Of a DNA stretch of 39,809 bases, positions 7,265-17,290 are shown piece by piece. The position numbers were made by a program, and so were the translations under genes. The first letter of the stretch is position 1. Each line of letters starts with the position of its first letter. The stretch spans positions 1-39,809 of the forward strand of contig CAZMAF010000007.1 in assembly GCA_964564225.1 (NCBI GenBank), given 5' to 3'. This DNA comes from RGIG1993 sp964564225 (lineage in GTDB: Bacteria > Bacillota > Clostridia > Oscillospirales > CAG-272). Under the pieces are notes generated by a model. The model was not told the origin of the DNA and ran no database searches. It worked only from the letters and a program-made list of their open reading frames with translations.

Positions 7265-10200
7265 TTATTCGGTTTTGATACCGATCTGCTTTTCAACCTC
7301 GGATACATTGATCGAAAGTAGCTTTGATACGCCGCGTTCCTGCATGGTAACGCCATAGAGGGCGCTTGCCGCTTCCATTGTACCGCGTCTGTGTGAGATG
7401 ACGATGAATTGTGTGCTGTTGCAAAAGTTTTTTGCGTAGTTGGCAAAGCGGCTGACATTGACTTCGTCAAGCGCCGATTCGATCTCGTCGAGTAAGCAGA
7501 AGGGAGGGGGATTGATCTTGAAGATGGCAAAGAGGATAGCGATGGCAACGAATACCTGCTCACCGCCCGAAAGGGACTTAAGGTTTTTAATAACCTTGCC
7601 GGGAGGTGATACGATGATCTCGATACCGCTTGTCAGGACGTTCTGCGGGTCGGTCAGTTCAAGCTTTGCTGAGCCGCCGCCAAAGAGTTCGCGGAAGACG
7701 GTCATAAAGTTTTCGTTAATCCGGTTGAACGTACTTGTGAAGCGCTGACACATTTCCTGTTCCATTTCGGTTACGATGTCGGAATAATCGTTTTTGCTCT
7801 TGTTAAGGTCTTCGATCTGTGTGGACATCGTATCGTATTCCGCCTTGACATTTGCATATTCTTCGATGGCGTTGACGTTGACGGCGCCGAGATCGCGGAT
7901 CTTAAGACGGAGCTTGTTCTGTTCGGTAACACTCTTGGCGCGTGTTTCGGGTGTGATGGGCGGATAGCCGAGTTCACACGCCGCCGTAAAGGTGAGGTCG
8001 TATTCGTCCCAAAGACGTGAGGTCAGCTTATCGCGTTCGCTGATAAGATTTTGGCGCTTGGCTTCAAGTTTAGCGTGCTGTAATGCGTAGACATTCTTTT
8101 CTTCGGTTTTCTGGCGGATCTTTTCGTGAAGCTCACGGGCGCGTGCTTCAAAGTCAAGGGAGTCCTGACGAAGCGAGCAGATCTCTTCCTCAATAGAGGC
8201 GATTGCAGCATCAAGCGATGTCAGTGTTTCGATGAGTGATTCGATATTGTTTTGCAGGGAGGCAAAGCTGCTCTGACAGAGCTGAGATGCCGCCAAAAGC
8301 TCGTTTCGCGTTTGGGTGATACGTGTGATATTGTCCAGGCAGGTATCGTGAGCAAGCTGCGCAGCTTCAACTTCTTTGTCTGCGACGGTAATTGCAAGCA
8401 AGCTGTCGCTTCTTGCATCGTTTTTCAAATTTAAATTGTTTTCGTTTTCCTTGATTTCGTGCTCAATCGTGATAAGGCGTTCATCGAGCTCTTGAATTTT
8501 TATGACTAAGTCCTCGATTTCACTTCCAAGCAATTTTTCCTGTTTTTCGCTTGATTCATCTTGATTTCTGATATGTTGAAGCGAGCTTTCAAGGGTTTCT
8601 ACGGTATCGCGTTCGGTTGCGATCTGTGATATCAGCAGAGAACGGGATGTTTCCTCGGCGCGATACATTGCGGCGAGTAACATATAATTATCGTTCAGTG
8701 TTTCAAGATTTTCGCGTATTTCGCTGAGGGCGGTTTCTTTATCTTTGATGGCCTGTCCGATTTCAGTTGCCTTGATTTCGAGAGCGTTTGCTTCTGCGGT
8801 CAATGCCTCTATATCGCGTGCGCGGGATAAAATGCCGCTGTCGCGTTTTGCTGAGCCGCCCGTATACGAGCCGCCTGCATTGATGAGCTGACCGTCAAGC
8901 GTGACGATCCGCGTGGTGTAGCCAAAGTGGCGCGCCATTGCCGTTGCGTGATCAAGCGTATCAAAGACGAAGGTTCTGCCGAGCATTGACGACATAACGT
9001 CGGCGTACTTGGGATCGTATTTGAGAAGGTCGGAGGCGATGCCGATATAGCCGGTAAAGCTTTTGGCTTTGATAAGGTCAATTTTGGGTCTGTCGGCACG
9101 CACAGAGGACAGGGGATAGAAGGTTGCGCGGCCTGCGTTTTCACGCTTCAGAGCGGTAATTGCGGCCTTTGCTGCCGTTTCATCTTCCGTGACGATATTC
9201 TGAATATTATTACCAAGCGCGGTTTCGATAGCTATGCTATAAGCGGTATCAACCTGAATCAGCTTGGATATCGGACCGCAGATGCCCTGAAGTTTTCCGT
9301 GGGCAGCGTTGTCAAGGACAAAGCGAACGCTCTTCTGATAACCGTCGAAATGATCCTCCATACGCTGTAGGGTAGCTGCTTGTTCGCGTTTTGCCGTCAT
9401 GGTGACGTTGGTGGCATTGCGCTGATTGATGAGTACGGCGATTTCTTTTTCAAGGGTATCGCATTTATCAGAAAGTTCTTCTTTTTGACGTTGCGTTTTT
9501 GTGGCATCGTTACGGTAGGCGGCGAGTTGTTCGTCGCAGGCGGCAAGCTTTCTTTCGCTTTTGGCGAGAATTTCTTTGGCGTTTATCAGTTCTTCGGTGA
9601 TACCCGAAAGGCGGTCGGATAAGGAAGCGTGCGAACTTTCGAGTGCGGAAAGACGGATCTTGCTGTCGATGAGCAGTTTTTCGCAAGCTGCTTTATCTGT
9701 TTGTGTTTGTGAGAGTTCGCGCGCGAGGTCAGAGGCTACGGTACGAAGTTCGTTTAATTCGGAATATGCCGTCTCGTATGCTTCGTTTAATTTTTTTTGT
9801 TTATCAAGAGCCTTTTTGAGCGTTTGTTTTAATGCGGTAAGCGTTTCTTCCGCTTCGGTAAGAATGCTGTTTTGCTGCGCAAGCTCGCGCTGATAGCGTA
9901 GAAGCTCGGTGTTACCGTGTTCGAGTTCTTTTTCGGCGAGCAGGCGATTTGTAGCGATTTCAGCACGTTCACGGTTTCTGGCGGTCAGCGCATCGGTTGC
10001 TTCTTGAAGTTTTTGTCTGTTTTCATCCTGCTTCTGATACAGTGCGGCGGTTTGCGATTCGAGGGAAGCTATGGTATCGTTAACCATGTCGAGTGCGTGT
10101 TTTGCCATAATAAAGGATTTTTCAAATTCATCGCTTTGGTTTGCAATGTTTTCGATATCGTAAATGGCAAGCATAATGTCAAGTTCTTTTTTGCGGTCGA

Positions 10201-10858
10201 AGAGCTCAAGATAGATTTTGGCTTTGGCGGCATCCTTTTCAAGCGGGCCGACACGCTGTTCAAGAACTGCTACTATGTCGCTGACACGCAAAAGGTTGTT
10301 TTCTACTTCGGCAAGCTTGCGTTCGGCTTCCTGCTTTTTGTGGCGGAATTTTGAGATACCTGCAGCTTCTTCAAAGATATAGCGGCGATCTTCGGAGCGT
10401 TGTGCAATGATTTCGGAAATCTTGCCCTGACCGATGATGGAATAGCCGGTTTTGCCGATACCGGTGTTCATAAACAGATCGACGATGTCGCGCAGACGGC
10501 GTGTCTGACCGTTGATATAATATTCACTTTCACCCGTTCTGAAGTAGCGGCGGGTAACGGTAATTTCGTTATAATCGGATTGAATACGGAAATCTCCTGT
10601 ATTATCAATGGTGAGAGATACTTCGGCGAAGCCCATGGGACTGCGTTTATCGGTACCGCCGAAGATAACGTCTTCCAGCTTTACACCGCGGATGTTTTTG
10701 GCGGAAAGCTCACCGAGTACCCATTTTACAGCATCGGAAATATTACTTTTTCCGCTACCGTTCGGGCCGACGATGACAGTCATGCCGGCATCGAAGGTGA
10801 TTTTCGTACGTTCCGGAAAGGACTTGAAGCCGTGAAGCTCAAGTGATTGAAGGCGCAT
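7265..10858 (-). CDS. smc: Chromosome segregation ATPase SMC
   Basis: SMC dimers with ScpA and ScpB form the bacterial condensin. The 1197-residue protein has Walker A GPNGSGKS at 31-38, two long coiled-coil arms (about 165-500 and 670-1030), a hinge around 500-670 (starting GKLQGICGPISKLI near 517), the ABC signature LSGGEQ at 1096-1101 and Walker B CLLDEIESALDEVN soon after. Length is normal and no frame break is visible. It sits between an Elp3-like radical SAM gene and ftsY. scpA and scpB are not in the window. Confidence 0.98.
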   Translation of the reverse strand: MRLQSLELHGFKSFPERTKITFDAGMTVIVGPNGSGKSNISDAVKWVLGELSAKNIRGVKLEDVIFGGTDKRSPMGFAEVSLTIDNTGDFRIQSDYNEITVTRRYFRTGESEYYINGQTRRLRDIVDLFMNTGIGKTGYSIIGQGKISEIIAQRSEDRRYIFEEAAGISKFRHKKQEAERKLAEVENNLLRVSDIVAVLEQRVGPLEKDAAKAKIYLELFDRKKELDIMLAIYDIENIANQSDEFEKSFIMAKHALDMVNDTIASLESQTAALYQKQDENRQKLQEATDALTARNRERAEIATNRLLAEKELEHGNTELLRYQRELAQQNSILTEAEETLTALKQTLKKALDKQKKLNEAYETAYSELNELRTVASDLARELSQTQTDKAACEKLLIDSKIRLSALESSHASLSDRLSGITEELINAKEILAKSERKLAACDEQLAAYRNDATKTQRQKEELSDKCDTLEKEIAVLINQRNATNVTMTAKREQAATLQRMEDHFDGYQKSVRFVLDNAAHGKLQGICGPISKLIQVDTAYSIAIETALGNNIQNIVTEDETAAKAAITALKRENAGRATFYPLSSVRADRPKIDLIKAKSFTGYIGIASDLLKYDPKYADVMSSMLGRTFVFDTLDHATAMARHFGYTTRIVTLDGQLINAGGSYTGGSAKRDSGILSRARDIEALTAEANALEIKATEIGQAIKDKETALSEIRENLETLNDNYMLLAAMYRAEETSRSLLISQIATERDTVETLESSLQHIRNQDESSEKQEKLLGSEIEDLVIKIQELDERLITIEHEIKENENNLNLKNDARSDSLLAITVADKEVEAAQLAHDTCLDNITRITQTRNELLAASQLCQSSFASLQNNIESLIETLTSLDAAIASIEEEICSLRQDSLDFEARARELHEKIRQKTEEKNVYALQHAKLEAKRQNLISERDKLTSRLWDEYDLTFTAACELGYPPITPETRAKSVTEQNKLRLKIRDLGAVNVNAIEEYANVKAEYDTMSTQIEDLNKSKNDYSDIVTEMEQEMCQRFTSTFNRINENFMTVFRELFGGGSAKLELTDPQNVLTSGIEIIVSPPGKVIKNLKSLSGGEQVFVAIAILFAIFKINPPPFCLLDEIESALDEVNVSRFANYAKNFCNSTQFIVISHRRGTMEAASALYGVTMQERGVSKLLSINVSEVEKQIGIKTE

Positions 10859-10861
10859 GGA

Positions 10862-11878
10862 TCAGTTCTCCTTCGTGTGTATTTTAACTTCTGTTTTGCC
10901 AAGGGCAAAAGAGGGTTTTACCGTAAATTTTTTTACGGAATATTTACTTTTGAAATAGATGAGATTGGACTGTTTTTGCCCGATCGCTTGTGACAGTGAG
11001 GCGGGGGCTACTTCGACGGTAACGTCGGTGTTTTCGGAAAGGGTGATTCCGTCGAGCGCTTTTTCAATACGGCGGCGGAAAAATTCATTTTGGCAAAGCT
11101 CTCCAAGAGCAGGGTGGTACGCACCGCAAAGTCCTTGGGTATTTTTCAGAATTTCGGTTTCGCACAGTCCGATACGAATGACGTCGATTTTCTTTTCGTA
11201 AAAAAGTTCGAGTAATGCGCCGACACGTTTGGCAGCATCTTCTACCGATAATGGTGTATACTCGCTGCGTTGACGCATATAGTCGAGGGCGGTGTCGGGA
11301 AATACGACGGTGGGATATATGCGCACGGCATCAATACCCCATGCAATCATATCTTCTGCCGTTTTACGTTCTTTTTCATAGGTGGATGAGGGAAGTCCCG
11401 ACATCATTTGTCCGACGAGAGAAAAGCCGTGATGTTTAATCGTTTGGCAGGCGTTCCGGGCGTCTTCTGCCGTGTGTCCGCGTTCAGAGGCTTTTAAAAC
11501 TTCATCGGAGGTAGATTGGATACCGAGTTCAATCGTTGATACGGGATACTCTTTCAAGATGGCAAGGATTTCGCTGTTGATGGCATCGGGACGTGTGGAC
11601 AGGCGGATAGCATTGACCTTGTTTTTATCAACGTAACGTTTTGCGAGTGTTAGGAGAGTTATCATAAACTCGCGGTCGATTGCCGTAAAGCTGCCGCCGA
11701 AGAAAGCAATCTCTTTTCTGGCGTTTTGGGGAATTGTAGCAAGCGCGTTTTCAACGGTTTTGTGAAAATTCCCTATCGAAAAACTATCTTGTCCTGTAAT
11801 GGAGTGTTGATTGCAAAAGACACAGGTGTGTGGGCATCCGAGATGCGGTACGAAAATGGGAATGTGGATATGACGCAT
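10862..11878 (-). CDS. Radical SAM protein, Elp3-like, no acetyltransferase domain
   Basis: The 338-residue protein has the radical SAM cluster motif C15-x3-C19-x2-C22 at its very N-terminus, followed by GGSFTAIDR and RLSTRPDAI, segments typical of Elp3-type (COG1243-like) proteins. The C-terminal acetyltransferase domain of full Elp3 is absent. Clostridia often keep such a gene between rnc and smc; I know of no assigned substrate. Elp3 relatives modify wobble uridines of tRNA, so an RNA substrate is plausible but is inference. The gene is tightly packed: 2 bp after rnc and 3 bp before smc. Confidence 0.85.
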   Translation of the reverse strand: MRHIHIPIFVPHLGCPHTCVFCNQHSITGQDSFSIGNFHKTVENALATIPQNARKEIAFFGGSFTAIDREFMITLLTLAKRYVDKNKVNAIRLSTRPDAINSEILAILKEYPVSTIELGIQSTSDEVLKASERGHTAEDARNACQTIKHHGFSLVGQMMSGLPSSTYEKERKTAEDMIAWGIDAVRIYPTVVFPDTALDYMRQRSEYTPLSVEDAAKRVGALLELFYEKKIDVIRIGLCETEILKNTQGLCGAYHPALGELCQNEFFRRRIEKALDGITLSENTDVTVEVAPASLSQAIGQKQSNLIYFKSKYSVKKFTVKPSFALGKTEVKIHTKEN

Positions 11879-11880
11879 TG

Positions 11881-12585
11881 TTATTCCGTAATGCCGAAAT
11901 AGGAAAGCCCGACTTTAGCGGCGTTTTGTTCCGCTTCGCGTTTGCTGAAGCCCGTACCTTTACCGATGACATTGCCGTCAAGCCGTGCTTCTACCTCAAA
12001 GACACGTTTGTGTGCGGGACCTTTTTCGGAAACGATACAGTAATCGAGGATCACGCCGTTTGACTGTTGAACGATTTGTTGTAAAAGCGTTTTATAGTCC
12101 ATCGTGTGATGGGTTTTTGTGATTTCGTGAATGAAATCGCTTGCCATGGGAAAGAGAAAGGCTTTAACCGCTTCAAGAGAGGTATCGAGATAGATCGCGG
12201 CAAGCAATGCTTCAAAAGCATCGGAAAGAATGGAGTCGCGCTCGTTGCCGCGATTTTGTTCCTCACCGTGTCCGAGCAGAATGTAGTCGCCAAGACAAAT
12301 TTTTCGCGCAAAGATGGCAAGTGTTTTTTCGCATACCGTTTGTGCGCGTATCTTGGAAAGTTCTCCTTCGGGAAGCGAAGGATATTCTTCAAACAGATAA
12401 CGACTGATGATGAGGGAAAGCACCGAGTCGCCTAAAAATTCAAGGCGCTCGTTACTCCGGCATTTCTCACCTTTGGAGGTGGCCTCGTTGGCATAAGAGG
12501 AATGCGTTAAGGCATTCACAAGCAACGAGGGATCGGCAAAGGTATAGCCAATGGTTTTTTGTAAATCTTCAATCGGGGCAAACAT
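11881..12585 (-). CDS. rnc: Ribonuclease III
   Basis: RNase III cuts double-stranded RNA in rRNA precursors and structured mRNAs. The 234-residue protein has the signature NERLEFLGDSVLSLII at 45-60, the second catalytic segment DAFEALLAAIYLD, and a C-terminal double-stranded RNA-binding domain (about 160-234, ending in the GFSKREAEQNAAK helix). In many Firmicutes fab genes and acpP lie between plsX and rnc; here the two are adjacent. Confidence 0.97.
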   Translation of the reverse strand: MFAPIEDLQKTIGYTFADPSLLVNALTHSSYANEATSKGEKCRSNERLEFLGDSVLSLIISRYLFEEYPSLPEGELSKIRAQTVCEKTLAIFARKICLGDYILLGHGEEQNRGNERDSILSDAFEALLAAIYLDTSLEAVKAFLFPMASDFIHEITKTHHTMDYKTLLQQIVQQSNGVILDYCIVSEKGPAHKRVFEVEARLDGNVIGKGTGFSKREAEQNAAKVGLSYFGITE

Positions 12586-12612
12586 AGCGGGATCCTTTCG
12601 TGGTGGATGGGT

Positions 12613-13626
12613 TTATTCGGGTTGTTCTGCGGTTTCGGTTTGGATTGTTTTGAAAATCTCGGAAATTTCACCGACGATATTGGTTTCGCAGCAAGTGATT
12701 GCCTGACGGACGGCGTTTTTAATTGCGTACGCATCCGACGAACCGTGTGCTTTGATAACAGGCGCGGCAATGCCGAGGAAGGGTGCGCCACCGTATTCCG
12801 AGGCATCAAGCTCACGGCGGAGTGCGGAAACCTTTTTCTTGCACAGCAGATAAGCAAGCTTGGTGAAAATATTGGCACAAAAGACTTTTTTTATTTTTTT
12901 CATAATGAAAAGACCCATACCTTCCATCGTCTTGAGGGCGATGTTACCCGTAAAACCGTCACATACGAGAATGTCGCATTTGCCGAAGGAAATGTCCTTG
13001 CCTTCGATATTGCCGACGAAGTTGATGTGGGGGGACTCGGAAAGGATTTTATAAGTATTGACGTAAAGAGGTGTTCCTTTCGCTTCTTCCGTTCCGTTGT
13101 TTAAAAGTCCGACCTTGGGATTTTCAATGCGGAACATATTTTTCATATAGATCGATCCCATAATGGCAAACTGATGAAGAAATTCCTCGGTAACTTCAAT
13201 ATTTGCCCCTGAATCTATCAAGATCAGTGGTTTTTCAAGGGGGAGAATGCTTGCGATGGCACTACGGCGAATACCGCGAATACGGCGTACGAAAAGAGTT
13301 GAGCCGACGTGCATAGCGCCGGTATTGCCTGCGCCTACGAAGGCATCGCCTGCGCCGTCGTGCAAAAGACGGAAACCGACCCGCATTGAGGAATCGCGCT
13401 TTTCTCGAATGGCAAGGGGGGCATCTTCCATAGTGATGACTTCGCTTGCGTTCACGATCTCAATGCCCTCAAGCGAGAGCTTTTGCGCTTCGGCGCTTTC
13501 ACGGATGATTGTTTCGTCTCCCACGAGAATAATGCCACAGGAAAATTCCGATTTTGCAAGGATTGCGCCTTTTATAATTTCGTGAGGGGCGTTATCGCCG
13601 CTCATAGCATCAATGATAATTTTCAT
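12613..13626 (-). CDS. plsX: Phosphate acyltransferase PlsX
   Basis: PlsX converts acyl-ACP to acyl-phosphate, the first step of phospholipid synthesis in most Gram-positives. The 337-residue protein starts with the family signature IDAMSGDNAP and contains GAGNTGAM and LVCDGFTGNIALK. It follows trmFO by 18 bp. The expected downstream fabD, fabG and acpP genes are missing at this locus, so fatty-acid synthesis genes must lie elsewhere. No FapR-type operator was identified. Confidence 0.96.
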   Translation of the reverse strand: MKIIIDAMSGDNAPHEIIKGAILAKSEFSCGIILVGDETIIRESAEAQKLSLEGIEIVNASEVITMEDAPLAIREKRDSSMRVGFRLLHDGAGDAFVGAGNTGAMHVGSTLFVRRIRGIRRSAIASILPLEKPLILIDSGANIEVTEEFLHQFAIMGSIYMKNMFRIENPKVGLLNNGTEEAKGTPLYVNTYKILSESPHINFVGNIEGKDISFGKCDILVCDGFTGNIALKTMEGMGLFIMKKIKKVFCANIFTKLAYLLCKKKVSALRRELDASEYGGAPFLGIAAPVIKAHGSSDAYAIKNAVRQAITCCETNIVGEISEIFKTIQTETAEQPE

Positions 13627-13644
13627 AGTTTAACAGCCTTTCTG

Positions 13645-14994
13645 TTAACATTCAACGAAATTGTTTTCAATTTCGTTTTGATAAAGTTCGGTAACGATTG
13701 TAAGTGCGCGCGCTGAAAGCGCTTCGTTTCGCACCGTTTTGCCGCCCTTGACTTTCTTATCCAAAGGGGCGATAATGCCGAAGTTGACGTTCATCGGCTG
13801 AAACTGTGCTGTGGCGTGGGAAATATAGTGCGCGAGTGCGCCGATTGCTGTCGTTTCAGGGAAAATACAGCTTTCTTTACCGAGTGCTGTGAGCGCGGCA
13901 TTCAGTCCTGCGACATAGCCGCTTGAGGCGGATTCAATGTAACCTTCGACACCTGTCATTTGACCTGCGAAGAAAAGATTGGGACGGGTTTTCATTGCGT
14001 AACGGTTATCGAGAAGCTTAGGCGAGTTGATAAACGTGTTGCGATGCATCACGCCATAACGTAAGAATTCTGCGTTTTCAAGTCCGGGAATCATACGGAA
14101 GACACGCTTTTGTTCTCCGAAGGTGAGATGAGTCTGAAAGCCGACGAGGTTGTACATGGTTGCTTCGTTATTTTCGCGGCGAAGTTGAACGACGGCGTGG
14201 TATTCTTCCCCTGTCACGGGGTTGGGTAGACCAACCGGTTTTAAAGGTCCGAATAAGAGCGTTTCTTTACCGCGACGCGCCATAACTTCGACGGGCATAC
14301 AGCCCTCAAAAACGGTGAGGGATTTGCCGCTGTCATCGGTTTCGAAATCGTGAAGCTTGGCTTCTTCTGCTGTAATCAGCGCTTGGTAAAAATTTTCGTA
14401 TTGTTCGCGAGTCATCGGACAGTTCAGATAGCATGCTTCGCCTTTACCGTAGCGTGATGCGGCAAATGCAATATCGGTATTGATAGTTGCGGCATCAATG
14501 ATGGGCGCTGCGGCATCGTAAAAATGAAGACTGTCCGTTCCAATGATTTCCGACAGTGTTTTTGACAGTGCTTCGGAGGTAAGAGGACCGCTTGCTACGA
14601 TCGTGACGGCATCTTCGGGCAAAGTTGTGATTTCTTCCTCTATGACGGTGATGCGGGGATGATTTCTGATCTTATCGGTAACATAGCGTGCGAAAAGCGT
14701 TCTGTCAACGGCAAGCGCCGAGCCTGCCGGAACTTCAGTGGCATACGCCGCTTCCATAATCAGCGAGGATAGTGTTTTCAGTTCTTCTTTAAGCAGACCG
14801 ACGGCATTTGTCAATTGATTGGAGCGAAACGAATTGGAGCAAACCAATTCGCAAAAATCCGGGTTGTGATGTGCGGGGGTATATTTTTGCGGCTTCATTT
14901 CGTGAAGCATAACACGGCATCCGAGTTTTGCGGCGATATATGCTGCTTCACAGCCCGCAAGTCCTGCACCGATGACGTGGATCGTGGGTGTCAT
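13645..14994 (-). CDS. trmFO: Folate/FAD-dependent tRNA uridine-54 methyltransferase
   Basis: TrmFO makes ribothymidine at tRNA position 54 using methylenetetrahydrofolate and FADH2. The 449-residue protein starts with the FAD-binding glycine motif GAGLAG (9-14), carries C52 in the family segment CSNSFRSNQ, has FEGCMPVEVMARRG with the second conserved cysteine, and ends with a GIDA-like domain (MTGVEGYIESASSG). The ATG overlaps the topA stop (ATGA). The topA-trmFO pair is conserved in Firmicutes. Confidence 0.97.
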   Translation of the reverse strand: MTPTIHVIGAGLAGCEAAYIAAKLGCRVMLHEMKPQKYTPAHHNPDFCELVCSNSFRSNQLTNAVGLLKEELKTLSSLIMEAAYATEVPAGSALAVDRTLFARYVTDKIRNHPRITVIEEEITTLPEDAVTIVASGPLTSEALSKTLSEIIGTDSLHFYDAAAPIIDAATINTDIAFAASRYGKGEACYLNCPMTREQYENFYQALITAEEAKLHDFETDDSGKSLTVFEGCMPVEVMARRGKETLLFGPLKPVGLPNPVTGEEYHAVVQLRRENNEATMYNLVGFQTHLTFGEQKRVFRMIPGLENAEFLRYGVMHRNTFINSPKLLDNRYAMKTRPNLFFAGQMTGVEGYIESASSGYVAGLNAALTALGKESCIFPETTAIGALAHYISHATAQFQPMNVNFGIIAPLDKKVKGGKTVRNEALSARALTIVTELYQNEIENNFVEC

Positions 14995-17237
14995 TCTTTG
15001 ACGACCTCTTTTCCGAATTCACCGCATGCTTTGTTGCAACAAACGGGATGTTCTTTTCCTTTTTTGACAAAAAGAGTCTGATGGCAGACGGTACAGGTAT
15101 CGGTAGTCGGTTTATCCCACGAGGAGAAGGAGCATTCCGGATAGCCTGAGCAGGAGTAGAAAACAGTTTTGCTTTTCGCTCGTTTCATAACGACGTCTTT
15201 GCCGCAGATGGGGCAGGGAACGCCGATGGTGTTTTCCGTACCGATGATATGACGGCACTTTGGAAAGGCAGAGCAGGCGAAGAATTTACCGTATTTGCCG
15301 TTACGGACGACCATGGGAGCTCCGCATTTTTCGCAGATCATATCGGATGTTTCTTGCGGTTTTGGTTCTTCTTTCTCAGGTGTTGCATTTTCGTTTAACG
15401 AGCGTGTGTTTTTACAGGCGGGATAATTGGGGCAGGCGGCGAATTTACCGAAGCGTCCCGATTTGATGATCATTTTCGCACCGCATTTATCACAGAGAAT
15501 ATCGGTGGTTTCGGCTTCGACGTTGACTGTACCGCTATCGACAGATTGGAACGCTGCGTCAAGGTCGGTTTTGAACTTGGAGTAGAATTTATCGAGTACC
15601 TTAACGACGGTATTATTACCTGAGGAAACCGAGTCAAGATCGTTTTCCATTTGTGCGGTGAAGTCGTAGTCGACGATGTCAGGGAAGAAGCGGATCATAA
15701 GATCCGTCGTTGTGTTACCGAGTGCCGTGGGCAGGAGTGTCTTACCCTCTCGCTTGACGTAGCCGCGTGTGGTGATCGTAGTAATGATCTGCGCATAGGT
15801 CGAGGGACGTCCGATGCCCATTTCTTTGAAGAAATCAATGAGAGCAGCTTCGGTATAGCGAGCAGGCGGTTCGGTGAAATGTTGTTCCGAGATCAGTTTG
15901 TTTTCTTTGAGCGTTTCGTCTTCATTCAACGTGGGCAGAGGGCTGACGATTTCATCATCTTCGCTTGTGGCTTCGGTGTAAACGGTAAGATAGCCTTTGA
16001 AGCGCAGTGTCTGACCGCTTGCTTTGAATTGATATTTGTCGCAAAGAATGGTAGCGTTGACGGTATCGTAGATTGCCGCTTGCATCTGGCTTGCAAGAAA
16101 TCGCTCCCAGATGAGTTTGTAGAGCTTATATTGGTCGTTTGTCAGTTTTTTGCGGATACGGGTTGGATCGAGCGTGACATCAGAGGGGCGGATCGCTTCA
16201 TGGGCATCCTGCGCATCGCCTTTGGCTTTATAAATGCGAGGCGTTTCGGGATAGTATTCTTCACCGTAGTTTTCGAGAATATAGGATTTGGCTGATGCCT
16301 GCGCTTCGGCAGAGATACGGAGCGAGTCGGTTCTCATATAGGTAATCAGACCGCGTACGCCGCCGTTTTCGATGCCGAGACTGATACCTTCGTACAGCTC
16401 CTGTGCGATCTTCATGGTTTTGTGTGATTGGAAATTCAGTTTACGTGCAGACTCCTGAAGGAGTGAGGAGGTCGTAAAGGGAGCATTGGGGTTTTTGCGA
16501 CGAAGCGATTTTTTTACGCTTTGTACGGTAAAGGGTTTTCCCTGAATTTCGTTTTCGATACGGTCTACGTCTTCTTGGTTGTCAAGCTCGATCTTTTTAT
16601 CGTTGATCCCATAGAATCTTGAAATGAAAGTTGCATCCTCGCTGTTTTTGTGTTCTACTGAAAGTGTCCAGTATTCACGAGGAACAAAGGCTTCGATTTC
16701 ACGTTCGCGTTCTACGATGATACGGGTAGCGACGGATTGTACGCGTCCTGCCGAAAGACCACCGCGGATTGTTTTCCATAGAAAAGGGCTGAGCTTGTAG
16801 CCGACGATTCTATCGAGCATACGGCGCGCTTGCTGGGAGTTCACAAGAGCCATATCGACCGTGCGCGGATTTTTGATTGCATCCTTAACTGCCGTTTTGG
16901 TTACTTCGTTGAAGGTAATGCGGCGTGTTTTTTCGATTGGAATGCCGAGCACGGTTGCTAAATGCCACGAGATGGCTTCGCCCTCTCGGTCAGGGTCGGT
17001 TGCGAGATAGATTTTATTCGCGCTTTTTGCTTCTTTTTTCAGCGCTTTGATAACATCGCCTTTTCCGCGGATGTTGATATAATGAGGTTCAAATTCATTG
17101 TCGATGTCAATACCGAGAGTACTTTTGGGTAAGTCTCTGACATGACCGACCGATGCGATAACTTTATAATTTGAGCCGAGGTATCCTTTGATTGTGCTGG
17201 CTTTGCTGGGGGATTCTACTATAACGAGATTTGCCAT
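14991..17237 (-). CDS. topA: DNA topoisomerase I
   Basis: This type IA topoisomerase relaxes negative supercoils. The 748-residue protein has an N-terminal Toprim domain (VESPSKASTIKGYL, DPDREGEAISWH), the cleavage tyrosine Y300 in ITYMRTDSLRIS, and four C-terminal cysteine clusters: three C-x2-C...C-x5-C type (CDKC, CEKC, CPIC) and a final shorter one (CTVC...CC...C). It follows dprA by 53 bp. The nearest GGAG lies 13 bp before the ATG, which is long. Confidence 0.97.
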   Translation of the reverse strand: MANLVIVESPSKASTIKGYLGSNYKVIASVGHVRDLPKSTLGIDIDNEFEPHYINIRGKGDVIKALKKEAKSANKIYLATDPDREGEAISWHLATVLGIPIEKTRRITFNEVTKTAVKDAIKNPRTVDMALVNSQQARRMLDRIVGYKLSPFLWKTIRGGLSAGRVQSVATRIIVEREREIEAFVPREYWTLSVEHKNSEDATFISRFYGINDKKIELDNQEDVDRIENEIQGKPFTVQSVKKSLRRKNPNAPFTTSSLLQESARKLNFQSHKTMKIAQELYEGISLGIENGGVRGLITYMRTDSLRISAEAQASAKSYILENYGEEYYPETPRIYKAKGDAQDAHEAIRPSDVTLDPTRIRKKLTNDQYKLYKLIWERFLASQMQAAIYDTVNATILCDKYQFKASGQTLRFKGYLTVYTEATSEDDEIVSPLPTLNEDETLKENKLISEQHFTEPPARYTEAALIDFFKEMGIGRPSTYAQIITTITTRGYVKREGKTLLPTALGNTTTDLMIRFFPDIVDYDFTAQMENDLDSVSSGNNTVVKVLDKFYSKFKTDLDAAFQSVDSGTVNVEAETTDILCDKCGAKMIIKSGRFGKFAACPNYPACKNTRSLNENATPEKEEPKPQETSDMICEKCGAPMVVRNGKYGKFFACSAFPKCRHIIGTENTIGVPCPICGKDVVMKRAKSKTVFYSCSGYPECSFSSWDKPTTDTCTVCHQTLFVKKGKEHPVCCNKACGEFGKEVVKE

Positions 17238-17290
17238 GTTTGTTACTGTTCTCCGTTTTATATCGTACTTTTGGATTGAGTGTATGCGGT

